From: Porticoccaceae bacterium LTM1
Lineage (GTDB): Bacteria > Pseudomonadota > Gammaproteobacteria > Pseudomonadales > Porticoccaceae
Reading direction: 5' to 3'
DNA length: 64,000 nucleotides
NCBI GenBank assembly: GCA_030252795.1
Contig: CP127080.1
Span: 1,500,501 to 1,564,500, forward strand
Shown: piece after piece, positions 44,484-53,887 of the stretch
Layout: each line of letters begins with the position of its first letter
Position numbering within the stretch: the first letter of the stretch is position 1
The notes under the pieces: generated by a model
Databases searched by the model: none
The model's input: only the letters and a program-made list of their open reading frames with translations
Told to the model about the DNA's origin: nothing
Translations under genes and position numbers: made by a program

Positions 44484-45116
44484 ATGTCGACTATCTATCT
44501 ACTCAACAAACCCTACGGTGTGCTCTGCCAGTTCAAACGAACGGACGAGCGCCCTACTCTTGCGGACTTTATACAGACGCCTGATATCTACCCCGCTGGC
44601 AGGCTGGATCACGACTCTGAAGGCCTGGTTCTATTGACCAATGACGGCGATCTGCAAACGCGAATAGCACATCCCAAGTACAAGCTACCTAAAACCTATT
44701 GGGTTCAGGTGGAAGGCGATATAACCAATGAGGCACTGTCACAGCTTCACCACGGAGTGGCGCTTAACGACGGGCAGACTCGCCCTGCCAAAGTTAAGAA
44801 AATCACAGAGCCAACAAGTCTTTGGCCCAGGAACCCTCCGGTGCGTTTTCGCAAGAACACACCGACCAGCTGGATAGAGTTGACCATAACTGAAGGTCGG
44901 AATCGCCAGGTGCGGCGTATGACTGCCTCTGTTGGTTTTCCAACCCTGAGGCTGGTAAGAATTCGTATAGGCAACTGGACGCTGGATGGTCTCAATCCCG
45001 GAGAGCATCGCAGCGAAGCTGTCCACCTCGCTAAGCCGGTTCCACATCACCATCACAACAATCAAAAACATAAACATGGAAAACCAAATACACCTCACCG
45101 TCGCCACCGTCGTTGA
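44484..45116 (+). CDS. rluE: 23S rRNA pseudouridine synthase RluE
   Basis: Modifies U2457 of 23S rRNA (family assignment). 210 residues. The catalytic Asp lies in [19 protein letters not shown] near residue 39, and KTYWVQVEG and [23 protein letters not shown] are family motifs. No S4 domain is present, as expected for RluE. The C-terminal 25 residues are strongly basic and His-rich ([17 protein letters not shown] onward); they are encoded by the stretch that also holds the nudJ start, which overlaps by 41 bp. Confidence 0.93.
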   Translation: MSTIYLLNKPYGVLCQFKRTDERPTLADFIQTPDIYPAGRLDHDSEGLVLLTNDGDLQTRIAHPKYKLPKTYWVQVEGDITNEALSQLHHGVALNDGQTRPAKVKKITEPTSLWPRNPPVRFRKNTPTSWIELTITEGRNRQVRRMTASVGFPTLRLVRIRIGNWTLDGLNPGEHRSEAVHLAKPVPHHHHNNQKHKHGKPNTPHRRHRR

Positions 45117-45513
45117 GCGCAACAGCAAGTTTCTCTGTGTCGCCGAGCGCGATGGCGGCAAGCGGGTAATTAACCAGCCGGCTGGCCACGTTGAGCCAGG
45201 AGAAAAGATTGCCGATGCTGCATTAAGGGAAGCGCTGGAAGAGACTGGCTGGAATATTGAGCTAACAGCCTTGATCAGCATCTCTACCTATCTCGCGGCA
45301 AATGGTGTTACCTACTACCGTGTATGCTTTGCTGCCAGGGCTGTTGAGGAGGTGCAAGGTGCAATGCTGGATGCAGACATTGATGAGGTGTTGTGGCTGA
45401 GCTACGAAGAACTTATTGAGCAACAGGCACTACTTAGAAGCCCGCTGGTCCTGCAAGCTGTGGAGGATTATCGTAAAGGTCACTTGCAACCCTTGTCGAT
45501 GTTGCGTGAATAA
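45076..45513 (+). CDS. nudJ: NUDIX phosphatase NudJ
   Basis: NUDIX hydrolase of 145 residues, family-typed as a thiamine-pyrophosphate and nucleoside-triphosphate phosphatase. The NUDIX box is complete: [23 protein letters not shown], about residues 37-59. The start at 45076 lies within rluE, 41 bases before its stop; the open frame extends back to 44986 without support. mnmA follows 63 bases later, as in E. coli (nudJ-mnmA-hflD). Confidence 0.92.
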   Translation: MENQIHLTVATVVERNSKFLCVAERDGGKRVINQPAGHVEPGEKIADAALREALEETGWNIELTALISISTYLAANGVTYYRVCFAARAVEEVQGAMLDADIDEVLWLSYEELIEQQALLRSPLVLQAVEDYRKGHLQPLSMLRE

Positions 45514-45576
45514 GCCTCGTATCCCCCACTGCACCCTGTTAAAATTTACGTTTTTCAAATAGTTAGCAAATCCCCA

Positions 45577-46707
45577 ATGAGCGTATCCCAAGCCAGTAAA
45601 CGGCCCGAAAAAGTTATCGTCGGAATGTCCGGCGGCGTAGATTCATCTGTCTCTGCCCTGCTTCTCAAACAACAGGGCTATGAGGTGGCTGGGTTGTTTA
45701 TGAAAAACTGGGATGAAGACGACGGCACAGAGTATTGCACCGCAAAAACTGATCTTGAGGATGCGCAAAAAGTCTGTGACAAAATCGGCATTGAGCTTCA
45801 CACCGTCAACTTCGCCTCCGAGTACTGGGACAATGTGTTCGAATATTTCCTTGCCGAATACAAGGCCGGCCGCACCCCGAACCCGGATATTCTCTGTAAC
45901 CGGGAAATCAAGTTCAAAGTCTTTCTGGAGTACGCCCAGATTCTTGGTGCTGACCTGATTGCTACTGGGCACTATGTGCGTAGAGCCGATCGCGATGGCC
46001 ATGCCCGACTGCTTAAAGGCCTGGATGGCAATAAAGACCAGAGCTACTTCCTGTACGCAGTTACCGAGCAGGCATTTGAGAAAAGCCTCTTCCCGGTCGG
46101 TGAACTGGAAAAGCCGGAGGTGAGAAGACTTGCTGAGGAATACGACCTTGTCACACACAACAAAAAGGACAGTACCGGAATTTGCTTTATCGGCGAACGC
46201 CGTTTTAAAGATTTTCTCGAGCAATACCTGCCAGCCCAACCGGGCAAGATTGAAACACCGGAAGGTGTAGTAATCGGCGACCACAGTGGCCTGATGTACC
46301 ACACCATGGGACAGCGCCAGGGGCTGGGTATTGGTGGAACAAAAACAGGCTCAGATGAGCCCTGGTATGTTGCAGAAAAAGATCTGGATCGCAATGTATT
46401 GATTGCCGTACAGGGCAGCGATCATCCCCTGCTGTTTCACAGCACGCTGACGGCGAGCCAAATGAACTGGATTAACGGCAAGCCGGAACAGCAATCAATT
46501 CGCTGCACTGCTAAAACCCGTTACCGCCAGCCGGATCAAGCCTGCACAGTATTTATCGAGGGCGATAACTGCCGAGTCGAGTTTGACGAACCACAAAGAG
46601 CGGTAACTCCAGGGCAGTCGGTTGCTTTGTATCAGGATGACTGGTGTCTCGGTGGCGGCATTATTGAGAGCCGCAGCAACACCCCCTATTCCAAACCGGA
46701 GGCATGA
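45577..46707 (+). CDS. mnmA: tRNA-specific 2-thiouridylase MnmA
   Basis: Installs sulfur on U34 of tRNA-Lys, -Glu and -Gln using persulfide sulfur relayed from IscS. 376 residues. The PP-loop [14 protein letters not shown] is near residue 17, the first catalytic Cys in [12 protein letters not shown] near 107, and the second in [12 protein letters not shown] near 205. Its last four bases overlap the hflD start (ATGA). Confidence 0.97.
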   Translation: MSVSQASKRPEKVIVGMSGGVDSSVSALLLKQQGYEVAGLFMKNWDEDDGTEYCTAKTDLEDAQKVCDKIGIELHTVNFASEYWDNVFEYFLAEYKAGRTPNPDILCNREIKFKVFLEYAQILGADLIATGHYVRRADRDGHARLLKGLDGNKDQSYFLYAVTEQAFEKSLFPVGELEKPEVRRLAEEYDLVTHNKKDSTGICFIGERRFKDFLEQYLPAQPGKIETPEGVVIGDHSGLMYHTMGQRQGLGIGGTKTGSDEPWYVAEKDLDRNVLIAVQGSDHPLLFHSTLTASQMNWINGKPEQQSIRCTAKTRYRQPDQACTVFIEGDNCRVEFDEPQRAVTPGQSVALYQDDWCLGGGIIESRSNTPYSKPEA

Positions 46708-47333
46708 CCTTGTTGGCACCTAATCGCGATCAGGTAATTGCCCTGGCTGGAATTTTTCAGGCTTGCCAATTAGTAGAAACAATTGCAAAAAGTGGCACTG
46801 TTCCAGCGGATAGTTTTAAAGTTTGTATTCACAGTCTGTTTGAACAATCCCCCCAGAATTTGAGTGAAATTTACGGGCCCACGGCAAATTTGCGTATTGG
46901 TATCGAGGCGATGCACGAATTGCTGACCATACAGCAAAGCGGGCAAGTGTCAGATACTCTCAGATACGTGGTTGGTGTTACGTATTTACAGAAGAAAATG
47001 ATGCGCAGCCGAAAAGTACTTAACAGACTGGGCGAAGGCATTGAAAGGGCCAAGGCACAGGCTGAACACTTTGACGATATTCACGAGAATGTGCTGGCCA
47101 ACCTATCCGAGCTCTATCAAAACACTCTGAGTACTTTTCGATATCGCATACAGGTAAATGGTTTTGCGGGCTACCTGCAGCAAACCTCTACTGCAAACCG
47201 TGTTCGCGCGCTGCTGCTGGCAGGAGTTCGAAGTGCCGTTTTATGGCGCCAGCTTGGTGGCTCAAGGTTACAATTACTGTTTCATCGAAAGAAGATCCTT
47301 GGGATTCTCCACGAGCTTCAGCGAGAGCTTTAG
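46704..47333 (+). CDS. hflD: High-frequency lysogenisation protein HflD homologue
   Basis: Peripheral membrane protein of 209 residues, named for its effect on lambda CII in E. coli; its own cellular role is unclear. Family features are [22 protein letters not shown] near the start and [31 protein letters not shown] near 90. It overlaps mnmA by 4 bp. Its TAG stop is part of the TTAG flanking the second 145-bp repeat, so the coding region ends exactly at the element. purB, which normally lies shortly downstream, is not present. Confidence 0.93.
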   Translation: MTLLAPNRDQVIALAGIFQACQLVETIAKSGTVPADSFKVCIHSLFEQSPQNLSEIYGPTANLRIGIEAMHELLTIQQSGQVSDTLRYVVGVTYLQKKMMRSRKVLNRLGEGIERAKAQAEHFDDIHENVLANLSELYQNTLSTFRYRIQVNGFAGYLQQTSTANRVRALLLAGVRSAVLWRQLGGSRLQLLFHRKKILGILHELQREL

Positions 47334-47475
47334 CAGGCTGTTGAAATTCGTTTTCGAGGTAGCTACTGCAAGGCAAAAATGAACGAAAAGAGGGAGTTTA
47401 TTGTAATAAATAACCGATTTGAGTCCATTTTTAACGCCGCAGGAGCAACGCAGATAGAATTTCAACAACCTGTTA
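47331..47475. repeat. MITE-like element, copy 2 (145 bp)
   Basis: About 90% identical to 4721-4865 with no gaps. The left end TAGCAGGCTGTTGAAATTC matches the reverse complement of the right end at 17 of 19 positions. It is flanked by TTAG at 47330-47333 and 47473-47476. The inner AAAAATGAAC inverted repeat is kept with one change. It begins in the hflD stop codon. Confidence 0.85.
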
Positions 47476-47545
47476 GGGGTTACCTCCTTAGTGATACGGG
47501 ATTGGTACATTCAGCCAAGACTTGGGTGTCATAAAATCTTTTTAT

Positions 47546-47573
47546 TTGCGTAAGCGGGTTCAATAGTTAGAAT
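47546..47573 (+). promoter_or_regulatory. Probable promoter of the DAHP synthase gene
   Basis: TTGCGT and TAGAAT with a 16-bp spacer, 35 bp before the start codon. Confidence 0.45.
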
Positions 47574-47608
47574 GGATTTTTTACAACCCATAAGTTCTGG
47601 CTAAAACG

Positions 47609-48676
47609 ATGTCTCTCCAAGTACTAGACAACCTTCGAATCTCTTCCCAAGAGACCCTGGTTACGCCTCGTGAGCTAAAAGCAAAGCTGCCTCTTACCGA
47701 GTCAATTGCAGAAAGTGTTCAAGCTGGCCGTAATGCAGTTCAAAATATTCTCGATCGCAAAGACCACCGACTAATGGTCGTTGTAGGGCCCTGCTCTATT
47801 CATGACACAAAAGCGGCAATGGAATACGCTCACAAACTACAAGAGCTTTCAGAGAAAGTAAGCGACACCCTGCTATTGGTTATGCGCGTTTATTTTGAAA
47901 AACCCAGAACTACGGTTGGATGGAAGGGCCTGATCAACGACCCTTACCTGGACGACTCCTTCAAGATCCAGGATGGTCTTCATATAGGTCGCAAGTTGTT
48001 GCTGGATGTGGCCGAGTTGGGACTGCCCACTTCTACTGAAGCGCTGGATCCCATTTCGCCGCAATACTTGCAGGATCTGATCAGCTGGTCAGCAATTGGC
48101 GCCCGCACTACCGAATCTCAAACCCACCGCGAAATGGCAAGTGGCCTATCATCTGCGGTTGGCTTTAAGAACGGCACTGATGGTGGCCTTGAAGTGGCAA
48201 TTAACGCCATGCAGTCATCTGCGAACCCCCACCGCTTTTTGGGTATCAATAACGATGGCCAGGTTTCAATTATCGAGACTGCTGGCAACCCTTACGCTCA
48301 TATCGTATTGCGCGGCGGAAATGGCCGACCAAATTATGATGCCATCAGCGTACAAGCTTGTGAAAATGAGCTGCGCAGATCGAACCTGACGCCAAATATC
48401 ATGATCGACTGCAGCCACGCCAATTCCAATAAAAATCATGAGCTGCAACCGCTTGTGATTGAAAATGTTGCCAATCAGATTGCTGAAGGCAATAACTCGA
48501 TTATCGGAGTGATGATTGAGAGCCATCTATTTGCAGGCAATCAAAAGGCTGATGAAAACATGCAGTACGGTATTTCCATCACTGACAAGTGCATTGATTG
48601 GGAGACTACCGAGCAGTGTCTTCTGGAGATGCGGGATAAAATTTCCGAAGCCCTGAAAAATCGCCTGGACAAGTAA
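47609..48676 (+). CDS. 3-deoxy-7-phosphoheptulonate (DAHP) synthase, type I
   Basis: First enzyme of the shikimate pathway, joining phosphoenolpyruvate and erythrose 4-phosphate. 355 residues, the AroF/AroG/AroH family. Motifs: VVGPCSIHD near residue 60, MRVYFEKPRTTVGWKGLINDP near 91 and IMIDCSHANSNKN near 266. The isozyme (and which aromatic acid inhibits it) cannot be decided by eye, so no symbol is given. No attenuator leader peptide seen. It sits where purB lies in related genomes. Confidence 0.93.
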   Translation: MSLQVLDNLRISSQETLVTPRELKAKLPLTESIAESVQAGRNAVQNILDRKDHRLMVVVGPCSIHDTKAAMEYAHKLQELSEKVSDTLLLVMRVYFEKPRTTVGWKGLINDPYLDDSFKIQDGLHIGRKLLLDVAELGLPTSTEALDPISPQYLQDLISWSAIGARTTESQTHREMASGLSSAVGFKNGTDGGLEVAINAMQSSANPHRFLGINNDGQVSIIETAGNPYAHIVLRGGNGRPNYDAISVQACENELRRSNLTPNIMIDCSHANSNKNHELQPLVIENVANQIAEGNNSIIGVMIESHLFAGNQKADENMQYGISITDKCIDWETTEQCLLEMRDKISEALKNRLDK

Positions 48677-48694
48677 GCAGAAAGACCAACAAAC

Positions 48695-48729
48695 AAAAAC
48701 GCCCTTTGGTAAACCAAAGGGCGTTTTTG
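48695..48729. terminator. Bidirectional terminator, DAHP synthase gene / nfuA
   Basis: AAAAACGCCCTTTGG, a TAAA loop and CCAAAGGGCGTTTTT: a perfect 15-bp stem between convergent genes. Confidence 0.95.
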
Positions 48730-48744
48730 TTATTAAGCATAAAA

Positions 48745-49329
48745 TCAGCTGTAGTATGCGCTGGACTTATCGGTGTGATCGGTTACGTCCCTAACACCTT
48801 CAAGCTCCGGGATTTTTTCGGTGAGTGTTTTTTCCACACCATCCTTGAGCGTCAGGTCAACTGCGCTACAGCCCTGGCAGCCACCACCAAAGCGCAGGAT
48901 GGCAACTTTACCATCCATCGCCTCAAGGGTGACATTACCGCCGTGGGCCGCAAGCCCCGGATTGATTTCACTGTACAGAAGATAGTTAATTTTATCTTCA
49001 ATCGGGCTGTCGTCGGAGACCTTTGGCATGCGCGAATTGGGAGCCCTGATAGTCAACTGACCACCCATCTTGTCAGCAGAATAATCGACTTTCGCCTCTT
49101 CCAGAAATGGCAAACTGCGGCGCTCAAAATAGGCGGTAAAACTGTTGAGTTCCAGTTTTTCGTCTTCCGGATTCTCTTCACCTGGGCGGCAATAGGCAAT
49201 GCAGGTTTCAGCTTTTGGAGTGCCCGGGTCAGTAACAAACATGCGAATCCCGATGCCTTCGCAATCTTGCTTAACAAGGAGGCCTGACAGGTATTCCTGT
49301 GCGGATTCAGTAATAGTGATATTCAACAT
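48745..49329 (-). CDS. nfuA: Iron-sulfur cluster carrier NfuA
   Basis: Delivers 4Fe-4S clusters to target enzymes, important under stress. About 194 residues. The N-terminal half is a degenerate A-type carrier domain ([18 protein letters not shown]) without the full cysteine set. The C-terminal Nfu domain has the cluster-binding pair [11 protein letters not shown] near 148. The ATG at 49329 is preferred over 49365 because homologues begin MxxITIT. Confidence 0.94.
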   Translation of the reverse strand: MLNITITESAQEYLSGLLVKQDCEGIGIRMFVTDPGTPKAETCIAYCRPGEENPEDEKLELNSFTAYFERRSLPFLEEAKVDYSADKMGGQLTIRAPNSRMPKVSDDSPIEDKINYLLYSEINPGLAAHGGNVTLEAMDGKVAILRFGGGCQGCSAVDLTLKDGVEKTLTEKIPELEGVRDVTDHTDKSSAYYS

Positions 49330-49471
49330 AAATCTGACTCTTGAACGGCTGGTATCGGGGTGCAAATAGCAATCCCGAGTAATTTAGTCATGTATTTTAC
49401 CGTGACCACCCAGTTCATCACAAGGGTGGATTTGTAAGCAGCTTTCATCTTTATCTAAAAAATATCTCAAG

Positions 49472-49500
49472 TTGAGTGGCAATAATGATGAGCATAGTTT
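49472..49500 (+). promoter_or_regulatory. Possible promoter of metH
   Basis: TTGAGT and TAGTTT at 17-bp spacing, 45 bp before the start. No cobalamin riboswitch consensus is visible in the 215-base gap. Confidence 0.3.
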
Positions 49501-49544
49501 GTTAAAATGGCGGGTCCTTTACTACTCCATCGCCAGGATTCACC

Positions 49545-52500
49545 GTGAAATCAGACCAGTCTCAACGTATTGATCGTATCAAAAGTCTCCACAAGGTCGC
49601 TTCCGAGCGAATACTGATCCTTGATGGTGCAATGGGTACGATGATCCAGCAGCACAAGTTCAAAGAAGCCGACTACCGCGGCGATCGCTTTGCTGATTGG
49701 GGCCAGGATCTGGGCGGTAATAACGATCTCCTGACCCTGACCCAGCCTGATGTCATTCGCGACATACATTCAGCCTACCTGGCGGCTGGGAGCGATATCA
49801 TTGAGACCAATACCTTTAACTCCAATCGCATCTCGCAAGCTGACTACGGTATGCAGGAGCTGACCGTGGAGTTGAACCGGGAAGGTGCCCGCCTAGCTCG
49901 TGAGGCGGCGGACGAATGGACGGCTAAAAGCCCTGACAAACCCCGTTTTGTAGCAGGGGTTTTGGGGCCAACCAGTCGTACTGCCTCCATTTCACCTGAT
50001 GTGAATGACCCAGCCGCTCGTAATACCAGCTTTGATGAGCTGGTGGGCAATTACATTGAAGCAACCGAGGCCCTGATTGATGGCGGTTCCGACCTGATTC
50101 TGATTGAGACGGTATTCGACACACTTAACGCCAAGGCAGCCGTGTTTGCTGTACAGGAAGTGTTTGAGCGACTCGGCTTTGAATTGCCTATTATGATTTC
50201 CGGCACTATCACCGATGCAAGTGGTCGCACCCTCTCTGGCCAGACTACAGAAGCATTCTGGAACTCACTGGCCCACGCCAAGCCATTCTCCATCGGTCTG
50301 AACTGTGCACTGGGTGCTGAAGAGTTGCGCCCTTACGTTGAAGAAATGTCACGTGTAGCTGACACCCTGGTGAGCGCACACCCCAATGCCGGCCTGCCCA
50401 ATGAGTTTGGTGAGTATGACCAAACGGCGGATGAAATGGCAGAAATCGTTACTGACTTCGCTCGTCGTGGACTGTTGAACGTGATCGGTGGTTGTTGTGG
50501 CACCACACCTGACCACATCAGCACCATCTCCAAAAATGTTGCCGAATTCAAACCAAGAGCAATCCCCGATATCGAGCCGGCCTGCCGCCTTTCGGGCCTG
50601 GAACCGTTCAATATCACCGCCGACTCACTGTTTGTGAACGTCGGTGAACGCTGTAACGTAACCGGCTCTGCCCGCTTTAAAAAACTGATTCTCGATGAGG
50701 ATTATGACACCGCCCTGGATGTGGCACGCACACAGGTTGAGGACGGCGCCCAGATCATCGACATCAACATGGATGAAGGGATGCTCGACGCCCACAAGGC
50801 GATGACAACATTCCTCAACCTGGTTGCCTCTGAGCCGGATATCTCCCGAATCCCGATCATGGTGGACTCCTCCAAGTGGGATGTGATTGAAGCTGGCCTC
50901 AAGTGCATTCAGGGCAAGCCAGTGGTTAACTCCATCTCGCTGAAAGAAGGTGAAGAAGACTTTCTGGATAAAGCCCGCCTCTGTAAGCGCTATGGCGCTG
51001 CCATTGTGGTGATGGCTTTTGATACGGACGGTCAGGCCGACAATTTGAAGCGCCGAATCGAGATCTGCTCGCGCAGTTATGATTTACTTGTTAATAAAGT
51101 TGGCTTTAATCCCAATGATATTATTTTTGACCCCAACATCTTTGCCGTAGCGACCGGTATTGAGGAACACAATAACTACGCCGTTGATTTTATTGAGGGC
51201 ACTCGCTGGATTCGTCAAAACCTTCCCGGAGCAATGATTTCCGGCGGTGTATCGAACGTATCGTTCTCTTTCCGTGGCAATAACCCGGTTCGTGAAGCTA
51301 TTCACTCGGTATTCCTCTACCACGCCATCAAGGCGGGTATGAACATGGGTATCGTAAATGCCGGTCAGCTGGCGGTTTACGATGATCTACCGGAAGAACT
51401 GCGAGAAAAAGTAGAGGATGTGATTCTCAACCGTACTCCAGACGGCACTGAAAACCTACTGGAAATAGCTGAAAAATACCGTGGTGATGGTTCAACCGGT
51501 GAGAAAAAAGAAGATCTTGCCTGGCGCGAATGGCCCGTGGAAAAACGTCTTGAGTATGCCTTGGTAAAAGGCATTACCTCCCATATTGTGGAAGATACCG
51601 AAATTGCCCGCCAGAACTCCACTCGCCCGCTCGATGTAATCGAAGGCCCGCTGATGGATGGCATGAACGTGGTGGGCGACCTTTTTGGTTCAGGCAAAAT
51701 GTTTTTGCCACAAGTCGTTAAATCTGCCCGCGTAATGAAGCAATCCGTGGCCTATTTACAGCCTTATATCGAAGCGGAAAAAGACGGTGACGCAAAGTCT
51801 AATGGCAAAGTTATTATGGCGACCGTTAAAGGCGATGTTCACGATATCGGCAAGAATATCGTCGGTGTGGTGTTGCAGTGTAATAACTTCGAGGTGGTAG
51901 ACCTTGGGGTTATGGTGCCCTGCGAAAAAATTCTCGAAACTGCTATTAAAGAAAACGCCGACATAATTGGTCTGTCCGGACTGATCACCCCATCCCTGGA
52001 TGAAATGGTGCATGTCGCCAGTGAAATGGAACGACTCAAGCTGGACCTGCCACTGATGATTGGTGGTGCAACTACCTCGAAGGCCCACACTGCAGTGAAG
52101 ATTGATCCGGTATTCAATCTTAACCAAGCCGTTTATGTTGCCGATGCCTCTCGCGCCGTGGGTGTGGCCAGCACCCTGGTAAATCCGACATCTCGAGAGC
52201 GTTTCTACGGAGAGCTGGCTGATGAATACGAAAAGGTTCGTATTCGCACAGCCAACCGTAAACCACGCGGTACTACCCTCCCCTATGAGAAAGCCATCAA
52301 TGCCGGATTTAATTTCGACTGGGACAGCTACCAGGCGCCGGCACCAGGCTTTATTGGCACTAAGATTTTTGATGACTATCCGCTGGAAGAGCTGGTAGAA
52401 ACCATCGATTGGACACCGTTCTTTATTTCCTGGGATCTGGCCGGCAAGTTTCCCAAAATCCTCGAGGACGAGGTTGTCGGTGAAGCGGCTACCAGCTTGT

Positions 52501-53264
52501 ACAAAGATGCTCGCGCAATGCTTGATGACATCATCAAAAATAAACTGCTTAGCGCCAAAGCCGTAATCGGTCTGTGGCCTGCAAACAGGGTTGATGGCGA
52601 TGATATTGCTGTCTTTAACGACCCAAATAAGGATCAGGAGCTGGCTCGACTGCATCATATTCGCCAACAAACAGCTAAGCCCGGTAATACCAAACCCCAC
52701 TACAGTCTGGCTGACTTTGTGGCGCCGGCGGAGAGTAGCTGTCAGGATTACATCGGAGGTTTTGTTGTGACTGCCGGCATTGGTGCCGAGGAGCTCGCAA
52801 AAGAGTACGAAGCCAACGGCGATGATTACAATGCCATTATGATAAAGGCTCTCGCTGATCGCCTTGCAGAGTCCTTTGCAGAACATATGCATCGTCGCGT
52901 ACGCACCGAGTTTTGGGGCTACGCAAAAGATGAGCAGCTCGATAATGACGAGCTGATCAAGGAGAGTTATCAGGGTATTCGCCCTGCTCCCGGTTACCCG
53001 GCCTGTCCGGACCATACCGAAAAGGCGACGCTCTTTAAGCTCCTTGATGCCGAGAAGGCTATTGGCGTCTCTTTGACAGACAGTTACGCTATGTTCCCGG
53101 CGGCAGCAGTCAGCGGCTGGTATTTTTCTCACCCAGAATCGGATTATTTCAATACCGGTAAAATCCAGCGTGACCAGGTTGAAAGTCTCGCCAATCGTAA
53201 GGGCATGACAATCAAGGAGCTGGAGCGCTGGCTGATGCCGGTTCTGGATTACAACCCTGAGTGA
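49545..53264 (+). CDS. metH: Cobalamin-dependent methionine synthase
   Basis: Transfers a methyl group from methyltetrahydrofolate to homocysteine through cobalamin. 1239 residues with all four modules. The homocysteine domain is first, with zinc ligands in LNCALGAEE near 248 and [13 protein letters not shown] near 313. The pterin domain has [11 protein letters not shown] near 405 and the B12 domain has the lower-ligand motif DVHDIGKN near 763. The C-terminal reactivation domain carries [15 protein letters not shown] near 1148. The start is GTG at 49545 after AGGATTC. The organism must make or import B12. Confidence 0.98.
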   Translation: MKSDQSQRIDRIKSLHKVASERILILDGAMGTMIQQHKFKEADYRGDRFADWGQDLGGNNDLLTLTQPDVIRDIHSAYLAAGSDIIETNTFNSNRISQADYGMQELTVELNREGARLAREAADEWTAKSPDKPRFVAGVLGPTSRTASISPDVNDPAARNTSFDELVGNYIEATEALIDGGSDLILIETVFDTLNAKAAVFAVQEVFERLGFELPIMISGTITDASGRTLSGQTTEAFWNSLAHAKPFSIGLNCALGAEELRPYVEEMSRVADTLVSAHPNAGLPNEFGEYDQTADEMAEIVTDFARRGLLNVIGGCCGTTPDHISTISKNVAEFKPRAIPDIEPACRLSGLEPFNITADSLFVNVGERCNVTGSARFKKLILDEDYDTALDVARTQVEDGAQIIDINMDEGMLDAHKAMTTFLNLVASEPDISRIPIMVDSSKWDVIEAGLKCIQGKPVVNSISLKEGEEDFLDKARLCKRYGAAIVVMAFDTDGQADNLKRRIEICSRSYDLLVNKVGFNPNDIIFDPNIFAVATGIEEHNNYAVDFIEGTRWIRQNLPGAMISGGVSNVSFSFRGNNPVREAIHSVFLYHAIKAGMNMGIVNAGQLAVYDDLPEELREKVEDVILNRTPDGTENLLEIAEKYRGDGSTGEKKEDLAWREWPVEKRLEYALVKGITSHIVEDTEIARQNSTRPLDVIEGPLMDGMNVVGDLFGSGKMFLPQVVKSARVMKQSVAYLQPYIEAEKDGDAKSNGKVIMATVKGDVHDIGKNIVGVVLQCNNFEVVDLGVMVPCEKILETAIKENADIIGLSGLITPSLDEMVHVASEMERLKLDLPLMIGGATTSKAHTAVKIDPVFNLNQAVYVADASRAVGVASTLVNPTSRERFYGELADEYEKVRIRTANRKPRGTTLPYEKAINAGFNFDWDSYQAPAPGFIGTKIFDDYPLEELVETIDWTPFFISWDLAGKFPKILEDEVVGEAATSLYKDARAMLDDIIKNKLLSAKAVIGLWPANRVDGDDIAVFNDPNKDQELARLHHIRQQTAKPGNTKPHYSLADFVAPAESSCQDYIGGFVVTAGIGAEELAKEYEANGDDYNAIMIKALADRLAESFAEHMHRRVRTEFWGYAKDEQLDNDELIKESYQGIRPAPGYPACPDHTEKATLFKLLDAEKAIGVSLTDSYAMFPAAAVSGWYFSHPESDYFNTGKIQRDQVESLANRKGMTIKELERWLMPVLDYNPE

Positions 53265-53281
53265 TCGAACTGAGCAAGAAC

Positions 53282-53506
53282 ATGAATACTGAAAGCCATA
53301 ACGATGAGAACAAACCGAGCCGATGGCAGATCGTTAAAAGCGCTCTGTCAGCTGGCTTTGGTGTTCAATCGGAAAAAAATCGGGAAAGGGATTTCAAAAA
53401 AGGAAGCGCAAAGACTTTTATTGTTGTCGGGTTACTACTGACTACCGCCTTTGTGCTGTCGATAATTGGCTTGGTGAAGCTTGTCACACATCTAGCGGGT
53501 AATTAG
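53282..53506 (+). CDS. DUF2970 small membrane protein
   Basis: 74 residues with one C-terminal membrane helix (FIVVGLLLTTAFVLSIIGLVKLV). The stretch WQIVKSALSAGFGVQSEKNRERDF is the DUF2970 signature. A GTG at 53261 overlapping the metH stop would add seven residues; neither start has a strong ribosome site. Probably co-transcribed with metH. Function unknown. Confidence 0.75.
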   Translation: MNTESHNDENKPSRWQIVKSALSAGFGVQSEKNRERDFKKGSAKTFIVVGLLLTTAFVLSIIGLVKLVTHLAGN

Positions 53507-53520
53507 TGGGTAGAGAGCCC

Positions 53521-53550
53521 AGGTCGGTCAACTCACCTCTTGACCGACCT
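53521..53550. terminator. Hairpin, possible bidirectional terminator
   Basis: AGGTCGGTCAA and TTGACCGACCT form a perfect 11-bp stem with an 8-base loop. It lies between the DUF2970 gene and the convergent small ORF. The T-tract (GGGTTTT) is offset by a few bases. Confidence 0.65.
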
Positions 53551-53562
53551 GCCGGGTTTTAA

Positions 53563-53676
53563 TTATTGCTGGCTAACCCAGTAAATTACGGCACCCACCA
53601 CCAACAAGACCGCAAATACCCCGGCCATAGCATCGATAAATTGATCGTTATTCGAGTTGTTATCAGACTCAGTCAT
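53563..53676 (-). CDS. Possible 37-residue single-helix membrane protein
   Basis: The frame reads MTESDNNSNNDQF, then IDAMAGVFAVLLVVGAVIYW, then VSQQ: a polar N-terminus and one clean membrane helix. The ATG follows GGGGTAGCT, a good ribosome-binding site. A hairpin terminator lies just past the stop. Length and layout suit a bacterial small membrane protein; I do not recognise a family. Confidence 0.55.
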   Translation of the reverse strand: MTESDNNSNNDQFIDAMAGVFAVLLVVGAVIYWVSQQ

Positions 53677-53887
53677 AGCTACCCCAGTTACAGTTGATCA
53701 CATAGGAAAATTGCCGCCCCGTGGCGACATTTACCCAGAGCAAACAGCCTCCGGTTAACGCCAATGCATACTAACAACACAATAAGAACTTGTCATGTAT
53801 TGGTCCGATTTCGGCATTCACAGCTGGAGACCTTGCACAACAGCCTCTAAAAACCGATAGTAACTATAAAAAGAAAGGGAATCTGTT

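Larger units (their letters stand above)
53507..53887. other. 381-bp gap holding a small ORF and a hairpin
   Basis: Apart from the 37-residue frame at 53563-53676 and the hairpin at 53521-53550, the stretch 53677-53887 shows only the leader of the antiporter gene. Confidence 0.5.

Noticed and set aside
49366-49544. Cobalamin riboswitch upstream of metH
   Set aside because: No B12-box-like core or extended secondary structure is visible; only a weak sigma-70-type promoter.
51756-53132. 458-residue open frame on the minus strand opposite metH
   Set aside because: It is entirely antisense to unmistakable MetH domains, has no ribosome-binding site and its translation resembles no protein family; a shadow of GC-biased codon use.
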